From Mycobacterium europaeum (GTDB lineage: Bacteria > Actinomycetota > Actinomycetes > Mycobacteriales > Mycobacteriaceae), in the NCBI RefSeq assembly GCF_002102155.1, contig NZ_LQOU01000015.1, forward strand, positions 62,001-126,000: a stretch of 64,000 nt of DNA. The letters run 5' to 3'. The notes under the pieces were generated by a model. The model was not told the origin of the DNA. It did not search any database and saw nothing but the letters and a program-made list of their open reading frames with translations. Below, piece by piece: positions 9,401 through 17,453 of the stretch (positions within the stretch are counted from its first letter, which is position 1; each line of letters opens with the position of its first letter). Both the position numbers and the translations under genes were made by a program.

Positions 9401-10022
9401 GGTCTACACCGCGTGGGGCGGCTTCGCCTACGGCCGCGACCTGGACGGCCGCGAGGCGATCGACGACATGAACCGCCAGTACCGGCGGATCGCGGTGGCC
9501 GCCAAGAACACCGACACCCGCGAACATGACATCGCCGACTCCGATGACTACTTCCAGTACCACGGCGGCATGGTGGCCACGGTCCGGGCGCTGACCGGCC
9601 AGGCGCCGGCGGCCTATATCGGCGACAACACCCGGCCCGACGCGATCCGCACCCGCACGCTGTCCGAGGAGACCACGCGGGTGTTTCGCGCCCGCGTCGT
9701 CAATCCGCGCTGGATGGCGGCGATGCGCAGGCACGGTTACAAGGGCGCGTTCGAAATGGCGGCGACCGTGGACTATCTGTTCGGGTACGACGCGACCGCC
9801 GGGGTGATGGCCGACTGGATGTACGAACAGCTCACCGAGCGCTACGTGCTGGATCCCGAGAACCGGAAGTTCATGGCCGAATCCAACCCGTGGGCGCTGC
9901 ACGGCATGGCCGAACGGCTGCTGGAGGCCGCCGGCCGCGGCATGTGGGAAGAGCCGCAGCCCGACACCCTCGCCCGGCTGCGCCAGGCGCTGTTGGAAAC
10001 CGAAGGCGACCTGGAGGGCTAG
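6426..10022 (+). CDS. cobN: Cobaltochelatase subunit CobN
   Basis: A 1198-aa large subunit of the ATP-dependent aerobic cobaltochelatase, which inserts cobalt into hydrogenobyrinic acid a,c-diamide with CobS/CobT-type AAA+ and VWA partners. Family hallmarks are VVVRILGGYRAW near the N-terminus, FSAYPTKHARIGNAVGLDTPAS, HLGKHGNLEWLPGKTLG (His/Glu metal region), NDPGEGTQAKRR and TTRIFGSKPGTYGAG. The length is close to the M. tuberculosis protein (1194 aa). The GTG start lies three bases after the hydrolase stop. An unusual GVGAPPARGG stretch near residue 40 coincides with a GC-rich palindromic DNA element (separate entry). A strong hairpin follows the stop. Confidence 0.96.
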   Translation: MAEPTILLLSTSDTDLISARSSGKNYRWANPSRLDEGVGAPPARGGLPDLLAGAAIVVVRILGGYRAWQSGIDAVIASGVPTVLVSGEQAADAELTGLSTLAAGIAVQAHIYLAHGGVENLRQLHAFLSDTVLMTGFGFGPPVVTPTWGELERPTADAGGPTIAVLYYRAQQLAGNTGYVEALCRAIEDAGGRPLPVYCASLRTAEPELLQRLGDADAMVVTVLAAGGLKPAAVSAGGDDDSWNVEHLAALDIPILQGLCLTSARAQWSENDDGLSPLDVATQVAVPEFDGRIITVPFSFKEIDDDGLISYVADPERCARVAGLAVRHARLRHVAPADKRVALVFSAYPTKHARIGNAVGLDTPASAVALLRAMRERGYQIGELPGVEANDGDALIHALIERGGQDPDWLTDGQLAGNPIRVSAKDYRDWFSTLPAELTDAVTQHWGPPPGDLFVDRTNDPEGEIVIAAMQAGNLVLMVQPPRGFGENPVAIYHDPDLPPSHHYLAAYHWLDSGFGSHAIVHLGKHGNLEWLPGKTLGMSAACGSDAALGNLPLVYPFLVNDPGEGTQAKRRAHAVLVDHLIPPMARAETYGDIARLEQLLDEHANVAALDPGKLPAIRQQIWTLIRAAKMDHDLGLTERPPEDSFDDMLLHVDGWLCEIKDVQIRDGLHILGQKPTGEAELDLVLAILRARQLFGGEHALPGLRQALGLAEDGTDERSAVDDTEAAARELVAALQASGWDPDAAERITGNEDAAKVLRFAATEVVPRLAGTAAEIDQVLNALDGHFIPAGPSGSPLRGLVNVLPTGRNFYSVDPKAVPSRLAWEAGVALADSLLARYRNDHGRWPQSVGLSVWGTSAMRTAGDDIAEVLALLGVRPVWDDASRRVVGLTPIPPAELGRPRIDVTVRISGFFRDAFPHVVTMLDDAVRLVAGLDEPAEDNYVRAHAQADLAQHGDQRRSTTRIFGSKPGTYGAGLLQLIDSRNWRDDADLAQVYTAWGGFAYGRDLDGREAIDDMNRQYRRIAVAAKNTDTREHDIADSDDYFQYHGGMVATVRALTGQAPAAYIGDNTRPDAIRTRTLSEETTRVFRARVVNPRWMAAMRRHGYKGAFEMAATVDYLFGYDATAGVMADWMYEQLTERYVLDPENRKFMAESNPWALHGMAERLLEAAGRGMWEEPQPDTLARLRQALLETEGDLEG
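6531..6562. repeat. Putative dispersed GC-rich element inside cobN
   Basis: The segment includes GGGGGCACCTCCC and the perfect small palindrome CCCGCTCGCGGG (6549-6560). It encodes DEGVGAPPARGG in frame, between NPSRL and LPDLL, where the CobN fold does not seem to need it. I recall similar peptide strings in unrelated mycobacterial proteins, which suggests a small mobile or dispersed repeat that inserted in frame. That part is from memory and not shown by this window. Confidence 0.35.
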
Positions 10023-10028
10023 TTCCCT

Positions 10029-10090
10029 GGCGAGCAGACGCAGAATCGCACGCGAAGGCACCGTCCGATGCGATTCTGCGTCTGCTCGCC
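10029..10090. terminator. Bidirectional hairpin between cobN and SDR
   Basis: Perfect 22-bp arms at 10029-10050 and 10069-10090 flank an 18-nt loop, between the convergent cobN (stop 10022) and SDR (stop 10100) genes. There is no U-tract, as is common in mycobacteria. The arm sequence GAGCAGACGCAGAATCGC resembles a palindromic intergenic repeat that I recall from several mycobacterial genomes, so it may be both a terminator and a member of a repeat family. Confidence 0.75.
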
Positions 10091-10099
10091 GGACCGGCG

Positions 10100-10903
10100 T
10101 CAGATGAAGTCCGATCCGCCGTCGACGTTTACGGTCGCCCCGGTGACATAGCCGTTTCGCCGCGACACCAGGTAGGCGGTGACGGAAGCGACCTCTTCGG
10201 GAAGTCCGGCACGCCCGAGGTCGCAGGGCTGGTGAAAGTTGTTGTCGATCCAGGTCATGACGTCGACCGGATCGGTGGCGTCGAGGCCATCGGCGGCCAG
10301 GATGTCCTTGAGGGCCTCCGTGAAGCTGGCCGTCACGATGGTTCCCGGGCACACACAGTTGACCAGAATGTCGTCCTTGGCAAGGCTCTTCGAGAGGTTC
10401 TTGGTGACGCTGGCCAGTGCGGCCTTCGATGCGGTGTAGGCGACGATGCGCGGGTTCTGCCGTTGAATCGAGTGTGCGGACAGCGTCACGATGCGCGCCC
10501 AGTCGGCGGAGCGCAACAGCGGCAACGAGGCGCGGATCGATCGCACAGCCGACATCGTGCCAAGGGTGAACGCCTCTTCCCATTGGGCGTCGTCCATCTG
10601 CTCGAAATAGCCGTCGCCCGGGCCGATCGTGTGAACCAGGCTGTTGAGGTGGCCCCAGCGCTCCGAGACGGCCGTGAAGCCGTCAGTGATGGACTCGGCG
10701 TCGGCCATATCCACGCTGATCCCCACGGCGTCGGGAGCGCCAGCCTGGCGCAGCGATTCCACCGCGGCGTCGAGCGCCCCTCTGCCACGAGCCATCACGG
10801 CCACCCGGGCCCCCTCGGCCGCGAGGGTTTCGGCGATGGCCAGTCCCATACCCTTACTGCCGCCGGTGACCACGGCCGTCGAGCCGGTGAAACCCAGGTC
10901 CAT
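10100..10903 (-). CDS. Short-chain dehydrogenase/reductase
   Basis: A 267-aa classical SDR. The cofactor motif is TGGSKGMGLAIA (TGxxxGxG), the active-site Tyr-Lys is YTASK with Ser in VTLSAHSIQ, and the C-terminal VDGGSDFI is typical. It probably oxidises or reduces a hydroxyl/keto group with NAD(P). It is the last gene of the leftward operon DUF1214-sulfotransferase-TetR-SDR and follows the TetR stop by 14 bases. The usual NNAG is replaced by VHTIGPGD, as in some divergent SDR groups. The substrate is unknown; its operon partners suggest a lipid, sterol or xenobiotic. Confidence 0.9.
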   Translation of the reverse strand: MDLGFTGSTAVVTGGSKGMGLAIAETLAAEGARVAVMARGRGALDAAVESLRQAGAPDAVGISVDMADAESITDGFTAVSERWGHLNSLVHTIGPGDGYFEQMDDAQWEEAFTLGTMSAVRSIRASLPLLRSADWARIVTLSAHSIQRQNPRIVAYTASKAALASVTKNLSKSLAKDDILVNCVCPGTIVTASFTEALKDILAADGLDATDPVDVMTWIDNNFHQPCDLGRAGLPEEVASVTAYLVSRRNGYVTGATVNVDGGSDFI

Positions 10904-10917
10904 CGATACTCCTTCGG

Positions 10918-11568
10918 TCAGTCGGTTGAGCAGACTTGATCGACCGCTTCGGGTGCCACGCCCAACGCACGCAGGCAGAAACGGAGGGCGTCTGCGCGGA
11001 CTTTGTCACGGTCGCAATTTCCGGTCCGCCACTGCCGGTTGGTGCTCGCCCACACCACACCGTGGATGAACTCGGCGTCGGTCACCGGGTCGATGCGGCG
11101 GAACACCCCGGCCTGCTGTCCGCGCTGCAGCACTGCGCTGAGCGGCTTGAGCATTTCCGCGTATGCGGGCTGGACCAGCCCGGGCGAGGCGAAGGTCTGC
11201 GATTGAGCTTCCAGCGACAGCCGCCGCAGATCGGATTTGATGTTCTCGTCGAACGCAAGGTCGAGTCGCCCGTCGATCCACGCCGCAACGGCTTCGATCT
11301 CTGTTGCGGCGGCCGACATTCGGCGTTGCAGTCGCCGCCGTTCCGCGCGCGCGGTGTCCAGGAACACCGCGGCCACCAGCTCATCCTTGGAGTCGAAATG
11401 CCGATAGAAGGCGCGGGTGCTCAACTTGGCGCGGTCCAGCACCGCGGCAATGCTCAATCCGCGAACTCCCTGCTCGCGCAGCGTTGTTGACGCGGCTACC
11501 AGAATCTCGCGGCGCACCGCCGGGTCCGGGTCCAGCTTGTCGCGTCGCCGCGCCCGGGGAGCGCTCAT
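10918..11568 (-). CDS. TetR family transcriptional regulator
   Basis: A 216-aa regulator. ATG 11568 is preferred (MSAPRARRRDKLDPDP...); the longer frame up to 11673 overlaps the sulfotransferase gene. The N-terminal HTH covers about residues 20-65, with ILVAASTTLREQGVRGLSIAAV and the recognition stretch LSTRAFYRHFDSKDEL. The C-terminal ligand domain is helical. It is co-transcribed inside the operon it probably controls, and the palindrome at 13974-14002 over the operon's transcription start is the likely operator. Confidence 0.9.
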   Translation of the reverse strand: MSAPRARRRDKLDPDPAVRREILVAASTTLREQGVRGLSIAAVLDRAKLSTRAFYRHFDSKDELVAAVFLDTARAERRRLQRRMSAAATEIEAVAAWIDGRLDLAFDENIKSDLRRLSLEAQSQTFASPGLVQPAYAEMLKPLSAVLQRGQQAGVFRRIDPVTDAEFIHGVVWASTNRQWRTGNCDRDKVRADALRFCLRALGVAPEAVDQVCSTD

Positions 11569-11572
11569 CGGC

Positions 11573-12715
11573 TCAGGCGGTTGCATCGTAGGCGGCGAGG
11601 TAGTCCGCAAATCGCTCACGGACCCCTGCGGCTGTGAGGCCATATGCGGCCAGGTCATAGTCGTGCGCACCACGAGAGCCGGGTTGGTGTCCTTCCGCCC
11701 ACTGCTTGACCGACTCTGCGGTGGCGTCGGTAAAGCTCAACCCCAGGCGCTCATAGCTGGATTGCAGCGTGCGCACCGGATCAGCTTGCAGATCCGCGAA
11801 CGAGACGTCGGCGAATCGGTCGTCACCCACCCGGCTGCGGAAATCCATTGCCCGCCGCACAGCTTCGACCCAGCTGTCCAGCTGTTCGGCGCCGAGCTCG
11901 TTGGCGTCGTTGCGGTCGCTGCTCCAGCTGCGCACGTACTGGATCAGGCTGCATACCGAGCCCATCACCTTGGCCGGGTCCCGGTGACTCCAGAGAAATT
12001 TCGCATTCGGGTAGGCCTCGACGAGTGCGTCGAGGGCGAACATGTGTACCGGGGTCTTCAGATGCCACAGCGTCGGCGGGCAATGCCACTGCAACAGCTT
12101 GAGGACCCGTCGGTGAAAGGTGTACGTCTCGCGCATGTCGCATTCCATCAGCCATGCCAGGTATCCCGGGGCGCGCACTGCTCCGTCAAAGTGGAAGGTG
12201 CGAAAGCTCATTCCCATCAGATCCTGGCATTCGGTCGCGGCCGTCGGCTCCGAGTTGTACAGCGTCCTCATCAAGGGGAACATGTCGTCGAGCATCTTCA
12301 GCCCCGCCTCGGCCTGCGCGATCCGCGGATCGACGTGTTGGGTGGCGCTCTCCGGCGGGGGTGTGGGCGCCTGCGACTCCCACATCCGCAGCGACCGGAA
12401 TTGCGGATCGGCGGCCACCAGTTGGCTCAGCGCCGTGGTGCCGGTGCGGGGTAAACCGATCACGAAGACGGGTCCGTCAATCACCTCGTCGTCGATCTCG
12501 GGATGTTGTCGATAGGTGTCCTCGACCTTCAGGCGCTGAATCAACGCGTTGCTGATCGTCGCGTGCTGGATGACCTGGCCGATGTCGTTGAGGTCCGCCT
12601 CGGTGTTCAGCGCGTCGACGATGCGTTCGAGCCCCGCACGGTAGTACGAGGATCCGAAATCGTCGAGACCGGTTGCGGCACGGGCGCCGGCCTCCAACTC
12701 GTCGGCGTCAAACAT
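11573..12715 (-). CDS. Sulfotransferase family protein
   Basis: A 380-aa PAPS-dependent-type sulfotransferase fold. GPVFVIGLPRTGTTALSQL is the 5'-phosphosulfate loop. WHLKTPVHMFALD and KFLWSHRDPAKVMGSVCS supply the 3'-phosphate-binding region. Mycobacteria have many such proteins, with mostly unknown acceptors (lipids, sterols). It is second in the operon: two bases separate it from the DUF1214 gene and four from the TetR. No signal peptide is visible, so it is cytosolic. Confidence 0.88.
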   Translation of the reverse strand: MFDADELEAGARAATGLDDFGSSYYRAGLERIVDALNTEADLNDIGQVIQHATISNALIQRLKVEDTYRQHPEIDDEVIDGPVFVIGLPRTGTTALSQLVAADPQFRSLRMWESQAPTPPPESATQHVDPRIAQAEAGLKMLDDMFPLMRTLYNSEPTAATECQDLMGMSFRTFHFDGAVRAPGYLAWLMECDMRETYTFHRRVLKLLQWHCPPTLWHLKTPVHMFALDALVEAYPNAKFLWSHRDPAKVMGSVCSLIQYVRSWSSDRNDANELGAEQLDSWVEAVRRAMDFRSRVGDDRFADVSFADLQADPVRTLQSSYERLGLSFTDATAESVKQWAEGHQPGSRGAHDYDLAAYGLTAAGVRERFADYLAAYDATA

Positions 12716-12717
12716 CG

Positions 12718-13941
12718 TTATCCGAACCTTTCGCGCACGGCGCTGCGGCGCGCGGCGATCACCGACGCACGCTCTCGGGGTGTGACGGTCGCGGTGTCCG
12801 GGGGCAGGTGGGCAGGTATGTCGCCGAACGGCACGACGAGCGTCGACGGCGTCGGCGCGGTCTCGGTGCGCACGCAGCGCAGGATGATGGGGCCGTTGCT
12901 GTGGCCTGCGGTGTCAAGCCAATTCGCGACGCCGGGGTCTTCCGAGCACAGCACCACACGCACCAAGCCGTCGGAGTCCACCGTCGCCTGATGAGCGTTC
13001 AGGCTGGACTGGTGGCGCCCGTAATGGATCGTCTCCCACCACGGATTGCCGATAGAGAAGCTCCAGTAGAGGCCTTGTGGCGGCTCGACTTCCACGATGA
13101 GCGCCTCGTCCGGGCGCAGCTCCCACCGACCGATCACCGGCCGGTTCTCCGCGGCCGCCCCCATCGCGGTGCGGTCGATCGGCGGCAAGAACCCGTTCGT
13201 CGGCGCCGCGGCACCGAATTGCAGAAAGAACGCCAGGTTGTCTTTGACGAAGTCGCCAAGGGCAACCAACTGTCGCGACACCGCCACCGCGGCGTGGACC
13301 GAACGGTGCCCGGCGCCAGCCCCGTCGCCGACTCGCTCGATGTGCAGCGATGAAGCCACTTCGGTGTCCCAGTCGTAGAAGAAGTGCCGCACCGTCAACG
13401 TGGGATTGTCACCTTCGATCCGCATCCAATTGCCCGGTCGTTCGTCAGGCGACAGCGAGACCTCGAAGTTGCCGTCGGCGTCCACCTCGAGTTCGTCGAC
13501 CAGTGCGTTGGCCGTTGCGGCGACGCCGTTCATCGTCTGCAGCCCGACGTAGCGTGCGGTGCCTCGATTCCCGAACAGTCGGTAACTGTCTCCGCCGCAC
13601 AGCACGGCGCGGGTGTAAATGCAGTCGGGGCATTCCATTCCCCAGGTCACGAGGTCGTCGGTGCTGGTGGGCCGGACAGACAGGATCGGGTCGGTGTCGA
13701 ACCGCAGCACCTCATCGATACCCGCGGTGAGCAGCACGAGCAGGTGGCGCATTCCCGCGGCGAGATCGAGTCGATTGCGACTGGCCGGATCCGATTGCAC
13801 GATCTGTGCTGCGTCGCGGAGCCGTGTCTGCAGATATGACCACGCCTGGGAGAGGTCCGCATTGTCGTCGTCGGATCCCGAGAGCGCTGCCTCGGCGATC
13901 GAGAACGGCAGCCACGTCATCGGGTTCTTCGGATCGCTCAT
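12718..13941 (-). CDS. DUF1214 domain protein
   Basis: A 407-aa protein whose C-terminal ~120 residues (LRPDEALIVEVEPPQGLYWSF, WWETIHYGRHQSSLNAHQA, VLCSEDPGVANWLDTAGH) match the DUF1214 type often found next to DUF1254 and in lipid or xenobiotic loci. The biochemical role is unknown. ATG 13941 is preferred over the GTG at 13953, both in frame. It is the first gene of the four-gene leftward operon and lies directly behind a consensus promoter. The Cys pair in MECPDCIYTRAV is notable and could bind metal. Confidence 0.8.
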   Translation of the reverse strand: MSDPKNPMTWLPFSIAEAALSGSDDDNADLSQAWSYLQTRLRDAAQIVQSDPASRNRLDLAAGMRHLLVLLTAGIDEVLRFDTDPILSVRPTSTDDLVTWGMECPDCIYTRAVLCGGDSYRLFGNRGTARYVGLQTMNGVAATANALVDELEVDADGNFEVSLSPDERPGNWMRIEGDNPTLTVRHFFYDWDTEVASSLHIERVGDGAGAGHRSVHAAVAVSRQLVALGDFVKDNLAFFLQFGAAAPTNGFLPPIDRTAMGAAAENRPVIGRWELRPDEALIVEVEPPQGLYWSFSIGNPWWETIHYGRHQSSLNAHQATVDSDGLVRVVLCSEDPGVANWLDTAGHSNGPIILRCVRTETAPTPSTLVVPFGDIPAHLPPDTATVTPRERASVIAARRSAVRERFG

Positions 13942-13973
13942 GCGTTTCCCCACTCCGGTCGCGGCTGCATGCG

Positions 13974-14002
13974 CTTAAGCGAAAACAATGTTTTCACTTA
14001 AG
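13974..14002. promoter_or_regulatory. Palindromic operator for the TetR operon
   Basis: A 29-bp imperfect palindrome with arms CTTAAG-c-GAAAAC and GTTTTC-a-CTTAAG around AAT, one mismatched pair. It overlaps the predicted transcription start of the leftward operon that encodes a TetR. The AT-rich sequence stands out from its surroundings. Confidence 0.75.
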
Positions 14003-14007
14003 GGCTG

Positions 14008-14037
14008 ACTATTGCAGCTGACGTCTGAGAATGTCAA
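14008..14037 (-). promoter_or_regulatory. Sigma-A-type promoter of the DUF1214-sulfotransferase-TetR-SDR operon
   Basis: On the minus strand, -35 TTGACA (14032-14037), an 18-bp spacer and -10 AATAGT (14008-14013) place the transcription start near 14001, inside the operator palindrome. A repressor there would block initiation. Confidence 0.65.
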
Positions 14038-14059
14038 CGTCGCCGAGTAGGTTGGTACC

Positions 14060-14446
14060 GTGACGCCCACCTTCGCCGATCTCGCCAAGGCGCAATACAT
14101 TCTGCTGACCACCTTCACCAAGGACGGCAGGCCCAAGCCGACGCCGATCTGGGCCGCGGCGGACAAGGACCGGTTACTGGTCATCACCCAGGAAAGGTCG
14201 TGGAAGGTCAAGCGGATCCGCAACACTCCGCGGGTCACGCTGGCCACCTGCACCATGCAGGGCCGCCCGACCAGCGAGGCCGCCGAAGGCACCGCCGCCA
14301 TCCTCGACAAGTCGCACACCGCCACGGTCTATGACGCGATCGGCAAGCGTTACGGCGTGATGGGCAAGGTGTTCAACGTCTTCAGCAAGCTACGCGGCGG
14401 CATGGAGAACAACGTCGGTCTCGAGCTCAGGGTGGCGCAGGCCTGA
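14060..14446 (+). CDS. PPOX-class (split-barrel flavin/F420) family protein, Rv2061c-like
   Basis: A 128-aa split beta-barrel protein of the pyridoxamine 5'-phosphate oxidase superfamily. YILLTTFTKDGRPKPTPIWAA, WKVKRIRNTPRVTLA and the YGVMGKVFNVFSKLRGG tail match mycobacterial members, many of which use F420H2 or flavin. M. tuberculosis has its homologue Rv2061c beside cobN; here an accessory operon separates them. A TAGGTT at 14048-14053 sits six bases before GTG 14060, so the transcript is predicted to be leaderless. Substrate unknown. Confidence 0.87.
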   Translation: MTPTFADLAKAQYILLTTFTKDGRPKPTPIWAAADKDRLLVITQERSWKVKRIRNTPRVTLATCTMQGRPTSEAAEGTAAILDKSHTATVYDAIGKRYGVMGKVFNVFSKLRGGMENNVGLELRVAQA

Positions 14447-14494
14447 TCCTGCGGGGCGCCGCGTTGGTGGGCGACGACGGGGTGGCGGAACGCG

Positions 14495-15196
14495 CTACGT
14501 TCCGGCCGCCAGATGCTCGCCGAAGAAGGCGAAGACGCGGCCCCACGCGTCCTCGGTGGCCGCGCGGTCGTAGCCGAAGCCGGTGATGCGAAGCAGCGGC
14601 TGGGCGGGCAATTCGTTGGCGAAGCTGTGCCCGACTCCGGGGTAGACCTTGACGTCGGCGGTGATGTTCTTGCGGGCGACGGTCGCGCGCAGTTTCTCGG
14701 GCGCGCCCCGGCCCAGCGGGTCGCGGGCGCCGAAGCTGGCCACGATGGGGCACGCCCCGTCGAGGGTCTCGTCGAGGTGCCGCGGCAGGGGAGCGCCGTA
14801 GAACGGCGCGGAGGCACCGAAACCCTTGGGCGCCATCACGAGTGCGAACTGGCCGCCCATGCAGAAACCCGCGATGCCGACCTGGCCGGAACATTCGGGC
14901 ATGGACTTCAGGTGATCGCGGGCGGCCAGGATGTCGTCGAGGGCGCGGCCGCGCTGCGTCTGCAGCTCCTTCATGACCCGGGTGATGCAGCGGATGCGCC
15001 CGCCCCGCGCGTACATGTTCGGCGTGATCGCCACGTAGCCGGCCTGAGCGATGCGCTTGTTGGTCGACTCTTTGTCCCTGCCGTAGCCGAACGCGTCGTG
15101 GACCACCACCACGCCGGGCCACGGGCCCTGACCGGTGGGCAGGTCCAGCAGCGCGTCGATCGGTCCATCCGGGGTGTCGATCTCAATCGTCGTCAT
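14495..15196 (-). CDS. Dienelactone hydrolase family protein, Rv2054-like
   Basis: A 233-aa alpha/beta hydrolase. The nucleophile is Cys in GIAGFCMGGQFAL, with Asp in FGARDPLGRG and His in YPGVGHSFANEL, the Cys-Asp-His triad of dienelactone hydrolases. ATG 15196 (MTTIEIDTPDGPIDALLDL) gives the family N-terminus; the longer frame would overlap fxsA. It is convergent with the PPOX gene and divergent from fxsA with a 73-bp shared upstream region. The natural substrate in mycobacteria is not known. Confidence 0.9.
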   Translation of the reverse strand: MTTIEIDTPDGPIDALLDLPTGQGPWPGVVVVHDAFGYGRDKESTNKRIAQAGYVAITPNMYARGGRIRCITRVMKELQTQRGRALDDILAARDHLKSMPECSGQVGIAGFCMGGQFALVMAPKGFGASAPFYGAPLPRHLDETLDGACPIVASFGARDPLGRGAPEKLRATVARKNITADVKVYPGVGHSFANELPAQPLLRITGFGYDRAATEDAWGRVFAFFGEHLAAGT

Positions 15197-15269
15197 ATCG
15201 TCATCTAACTGCAATCGGCCCGGACGCCACCATGGGAACTTCGGCTCGGCCGGCGGACGTTGGCGTGAC

Positions 15270-15815
15270 ATGTTGTCACGGCTGTTTCTCGTCTACGCCG
15301 TCGTCGAGCTGGCGGCGATCACCGCCCTGGTAGCGACGATCGGGTGGGGTTGGACGCTGCTCGTGCTGCTGGGCAGCTTCGTGCTCGGCTGGGGGCTTTT
15401 GGTGCCGATGACGGGCTCGCACCTGCTCCGCCAGATCGGGCACCTGCGGTCCGGCCTCGCCGAGCGGCGTGCGGCGGTGCGGGACGGGACGCTGGTCACG
15501 CTGGGCGCCCTGCTGGTCGTGATACCCGGACCGGTCACCACGGTGTCGGGGCTCCTGCTGCTGGTGCCGCCCATTCGCTCGGCCGTCGGCCCGGGGTTGG
15601 CCGCTCTCGCGATGCGCGGTCTGCGGAGGCGCGTGCCGCTGCTCGCCGACACGGCGCTGTTCGGCGCCGGCGAGCGTCAGGGCGCGGCCGCGGGGGACGG
15701 CTCCCTCGACGGGTACATCGACGGCGAGGTCGTCGACGTCCGGGACATCCGGCCGCCCGCGCTGCCGAACGAGCCGGTGCGGGGCGGATTCCCGGGCCGG
15801 CCCGCCTGGGACTGA
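15270..15815 (+). CDS. fxsA: FxsA family membrane protein
   Basis: A 181-aa protein beginning MLSRLFLVYAVVELAAITAL, with three to four membrane segments in the first ~125 residues. The FxsA signature is seen in TLVTLGALLVVIPGPVTTVSGLLLLVPPIR (quoted in two overlapping parts of the same helix-loop region). E. coli FxsA relieves phage F exclusion when overproduced; the bacterial role is unclear. The soluble C-terminus is acidic (DGYIDGEVVDVRDI). Synteny matches Rv2053c next to Rv2054. Confidence 0.88.
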   Translation: MLSRLFLVYAVVELAAITALVATIGWGWTLLVLLGSFVLGWGLLVPMTGSHLLRQIGHLRSGLAERRAAVRDGTLVTLGALLVVIPGPVTTVSGLLLLVPPIRSAVGPGLAALAMRGLRRRVPLLADTALFGAGERQGAAAGDGSLDGYIDGEVVDVRDIRPPALPNEPVRGGFPGRPAWD

Positions 15816-15836
15816 CCACGGGCCCACCGGCACACG

Positions 15837-15849
15837 TAGCTTTGCCCTG
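15837..15849 (+). promoter_or_regulatory. -10 element for a leaderless amidohydrolase-lnt-ppm1 transcript
   Basis: TAGCTT at 15837-15842 fits TAnnnT, and the GTG start begins seven bases after its last T. This predicts a transcription start at the first base of the start codon. Confidence 0.6.
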
Positions 15850-17453
15850 TGAGCGAGACGTCCCCCACGCTGCTGGTCAACGGCCGGGTGCACAGCCCGA
15901 CCCACCCCGACGCCACCGCGATGGCGGTGCGCGGGGACGTCGTCGCGTGGCTGGGCAGCGATGACGTCGGCCGCAGCCTCTTTCCCGGCGCCGACGTCGA
16001 GGACTTGGCCGGCGGTTTCGTGGCGCCGGGCTTCGTGGACAGCCATCTCCACCTCACCGCCACCGGTTTGACGCTCAGCGGCCTGGACCTGGGCGCGGCG
16101 CGCTCGCGGGCGCAGTGCATCCAGATGGTCGCCGACCACGCGGCCGCCCACCCCGACCGGCCCGTGTGGGGGCACGGCTGGGACGAGTCGTCCTGGCCCG
16201 AGAACAGCCCGCCGCGCACGGCCGACCTCGACGCCGTCCTCGGTGACCGGCCCGCCTACCTGTCCCGGGTGGACGTCCACTCCGCGCTCGCCTCGACCGG
16301 GTTGCGCCGGCTGGTCGCGGAGCTCCCGGCGGCGGCCGGCTACACCCCCGACCGGCCGCTCACCGGCGACGCCCATCACCTGGTCCGCGCCGCCGCCCGC
16401 GGCCTGCTGACGCCCGGGCAGCTGGCGCAGGCCCGGGCGGCCGCGCTCCGGGCCGCCGCGGCCGCCGGCATCGTCGCGGTGCACGAATGCGCCGGACCCG
16501 AGATCGGCGGGCTGGACGACTGGCTGCAACTGCGGGCCCTCGATCACGGCGTCGAGGTGACCGGCTACTGGGGCGAGGCGGTGAGCACGCCCGCGCGGGC
16601 GCGCGCGCTCATCGAGGAGACCGGGGCCCGCGGGCTGGCGGGCGATCTCTTCGTCGACGGTGCGCTCGGGTCGCGCACCGCCTGGCTGCACGAGCCGTAC
16701 GCGGACGCCGCGGACCGGCTCGGCACCTGCTACCTCGACCCCGACGCCATCGAGGCGCACGTCCGGGCCTGCACCGAGGCCGAGGTGACCGCGGGTTTCC
16801 ACGTCATCGGCGACGCGGCCGTGTCGGCGGTGGTCACCGCCTTCGAACGGGTCGTCGCGCGGCTCGGCGCGGTGGCCGTCGCCCGGTGCGGTCACCGCCT
16901 CGAGCACGTCGAAATGGTCAGCGAGGAGCAGGCCGCCCAGCTGGGGCGATGGGGCGTCATCGCCAGCGTCCAGCCCAACTTCGACGCGTTGTGGGGCGGC
17001 ACCGACGGCATGTACGCGCGCCGCCTCGGCGCCCCACGAGGCAGCCGGCTCAACCCGCTTGCGCTGTTAGCATCCCAAGGCGTGCCCCTCGCGCTAGGTT
17101 CCGACGCCCCGGTAACGGGCCTCGACCCGTGGGCGAGCGTGCGCGCGGCGGTCAATCATCGAACCCCCGGCAGCGCGATCTCCGTGCGGGCCGCGTTCGC
17201 CGCCGCCACCCGCGGCGGCTGGCGGGCGGCCGGCGTCCAGGACGGCAGGACCGGGACGCTGGTACCCGGCGCGCCGGCCTCCTACGCCGTCTGGGACGCC
17301 GGGGAGCTGGACGTCCACGCACCCCGCGACGCCGTCGCGCGCTGGTCGACCGATCCGCGCGCCCGGGTGCCGGCGTTACCACGCCTCGGCCCGACCGATG
17401 CCCTGCCGCGCTGCCGTCGAACGGTGCATCGGGGCGCTGTCATCCATGGCTAG
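15849..17453 (+). CDS. Amidohydrolase family 3 protein (YtcJ type), Rv2052c-like
   Basis: A 534-aa metal-dependent hydrolase. [18 protein letters not shown] holds the HxH metal ligands. Further metal or active-site residues are in [24 protein letters not shown] and [11 protein letters not shown], and the catalytic Asp is in [15 protein letters not shown]. The family hydrolyses amide, urea or N-formyl groups; the substrate is unknown. The start is GTG 15849, leaderless. Its end overlaps the lnt start by eight bases, so it is translationally linked with the lipoprotein-acylation and mannosyl-donor genes. Synteny fits Rv2052c. Confidence 0.88.
   Translation: MSETSPTLLVNGRVHSPTHPDATAMAVRGDVVAWLGSDDVGRSLFPGADVEDLAGGFVAPGFVDSHLHLTATGLTLSGLDLGAARSRAQCIQMVADHAAAHPDRPVWGHGWDESSWPENSPPRTADLDAVLGDRPAYLSRVDVHSALASTGLRRLVAELPAAAGYTPDRPLTGDAHHLVRAAARGLLTPGQLAQARAAALRAAAAAGIVAVHECAGPEIGGLDDWLQLRALDHGVEVTGYWGEAVSTPARARALIEETGARGLAGDLFVDGALGSRTAWLHEPYADAADRLGTCYLDPDAIEAHVRACTEAEVTAGFHVIGDAAVSAVVTAFERVVARLGAVAVARCGHRLEHVEMVSEEQAAQLGRWGVIASVQPNFDALWGGTDGMYARRLGAPRGSRLNPLALLASQGVPLALGSDAPVTGLDPWASVRAAVNHRTPGSAISVRAAFAAATRGGWRAAGVQDGRTGTLVPGAPASYAVWDAGELDVHAPRDAVARWSTDPRARVPALPRLGPTDALPRCRRTVHRGAVIHG

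Noticed and set aside
5547..10583. A 1678-codon minus-strand open frame over cobN
   Set aside because: It lies antisense to the clearly conserved cobN and hydrolase genes and is His/Arg/Gly-rich with no domain; open antisense frames are common in GC-rich DNA.
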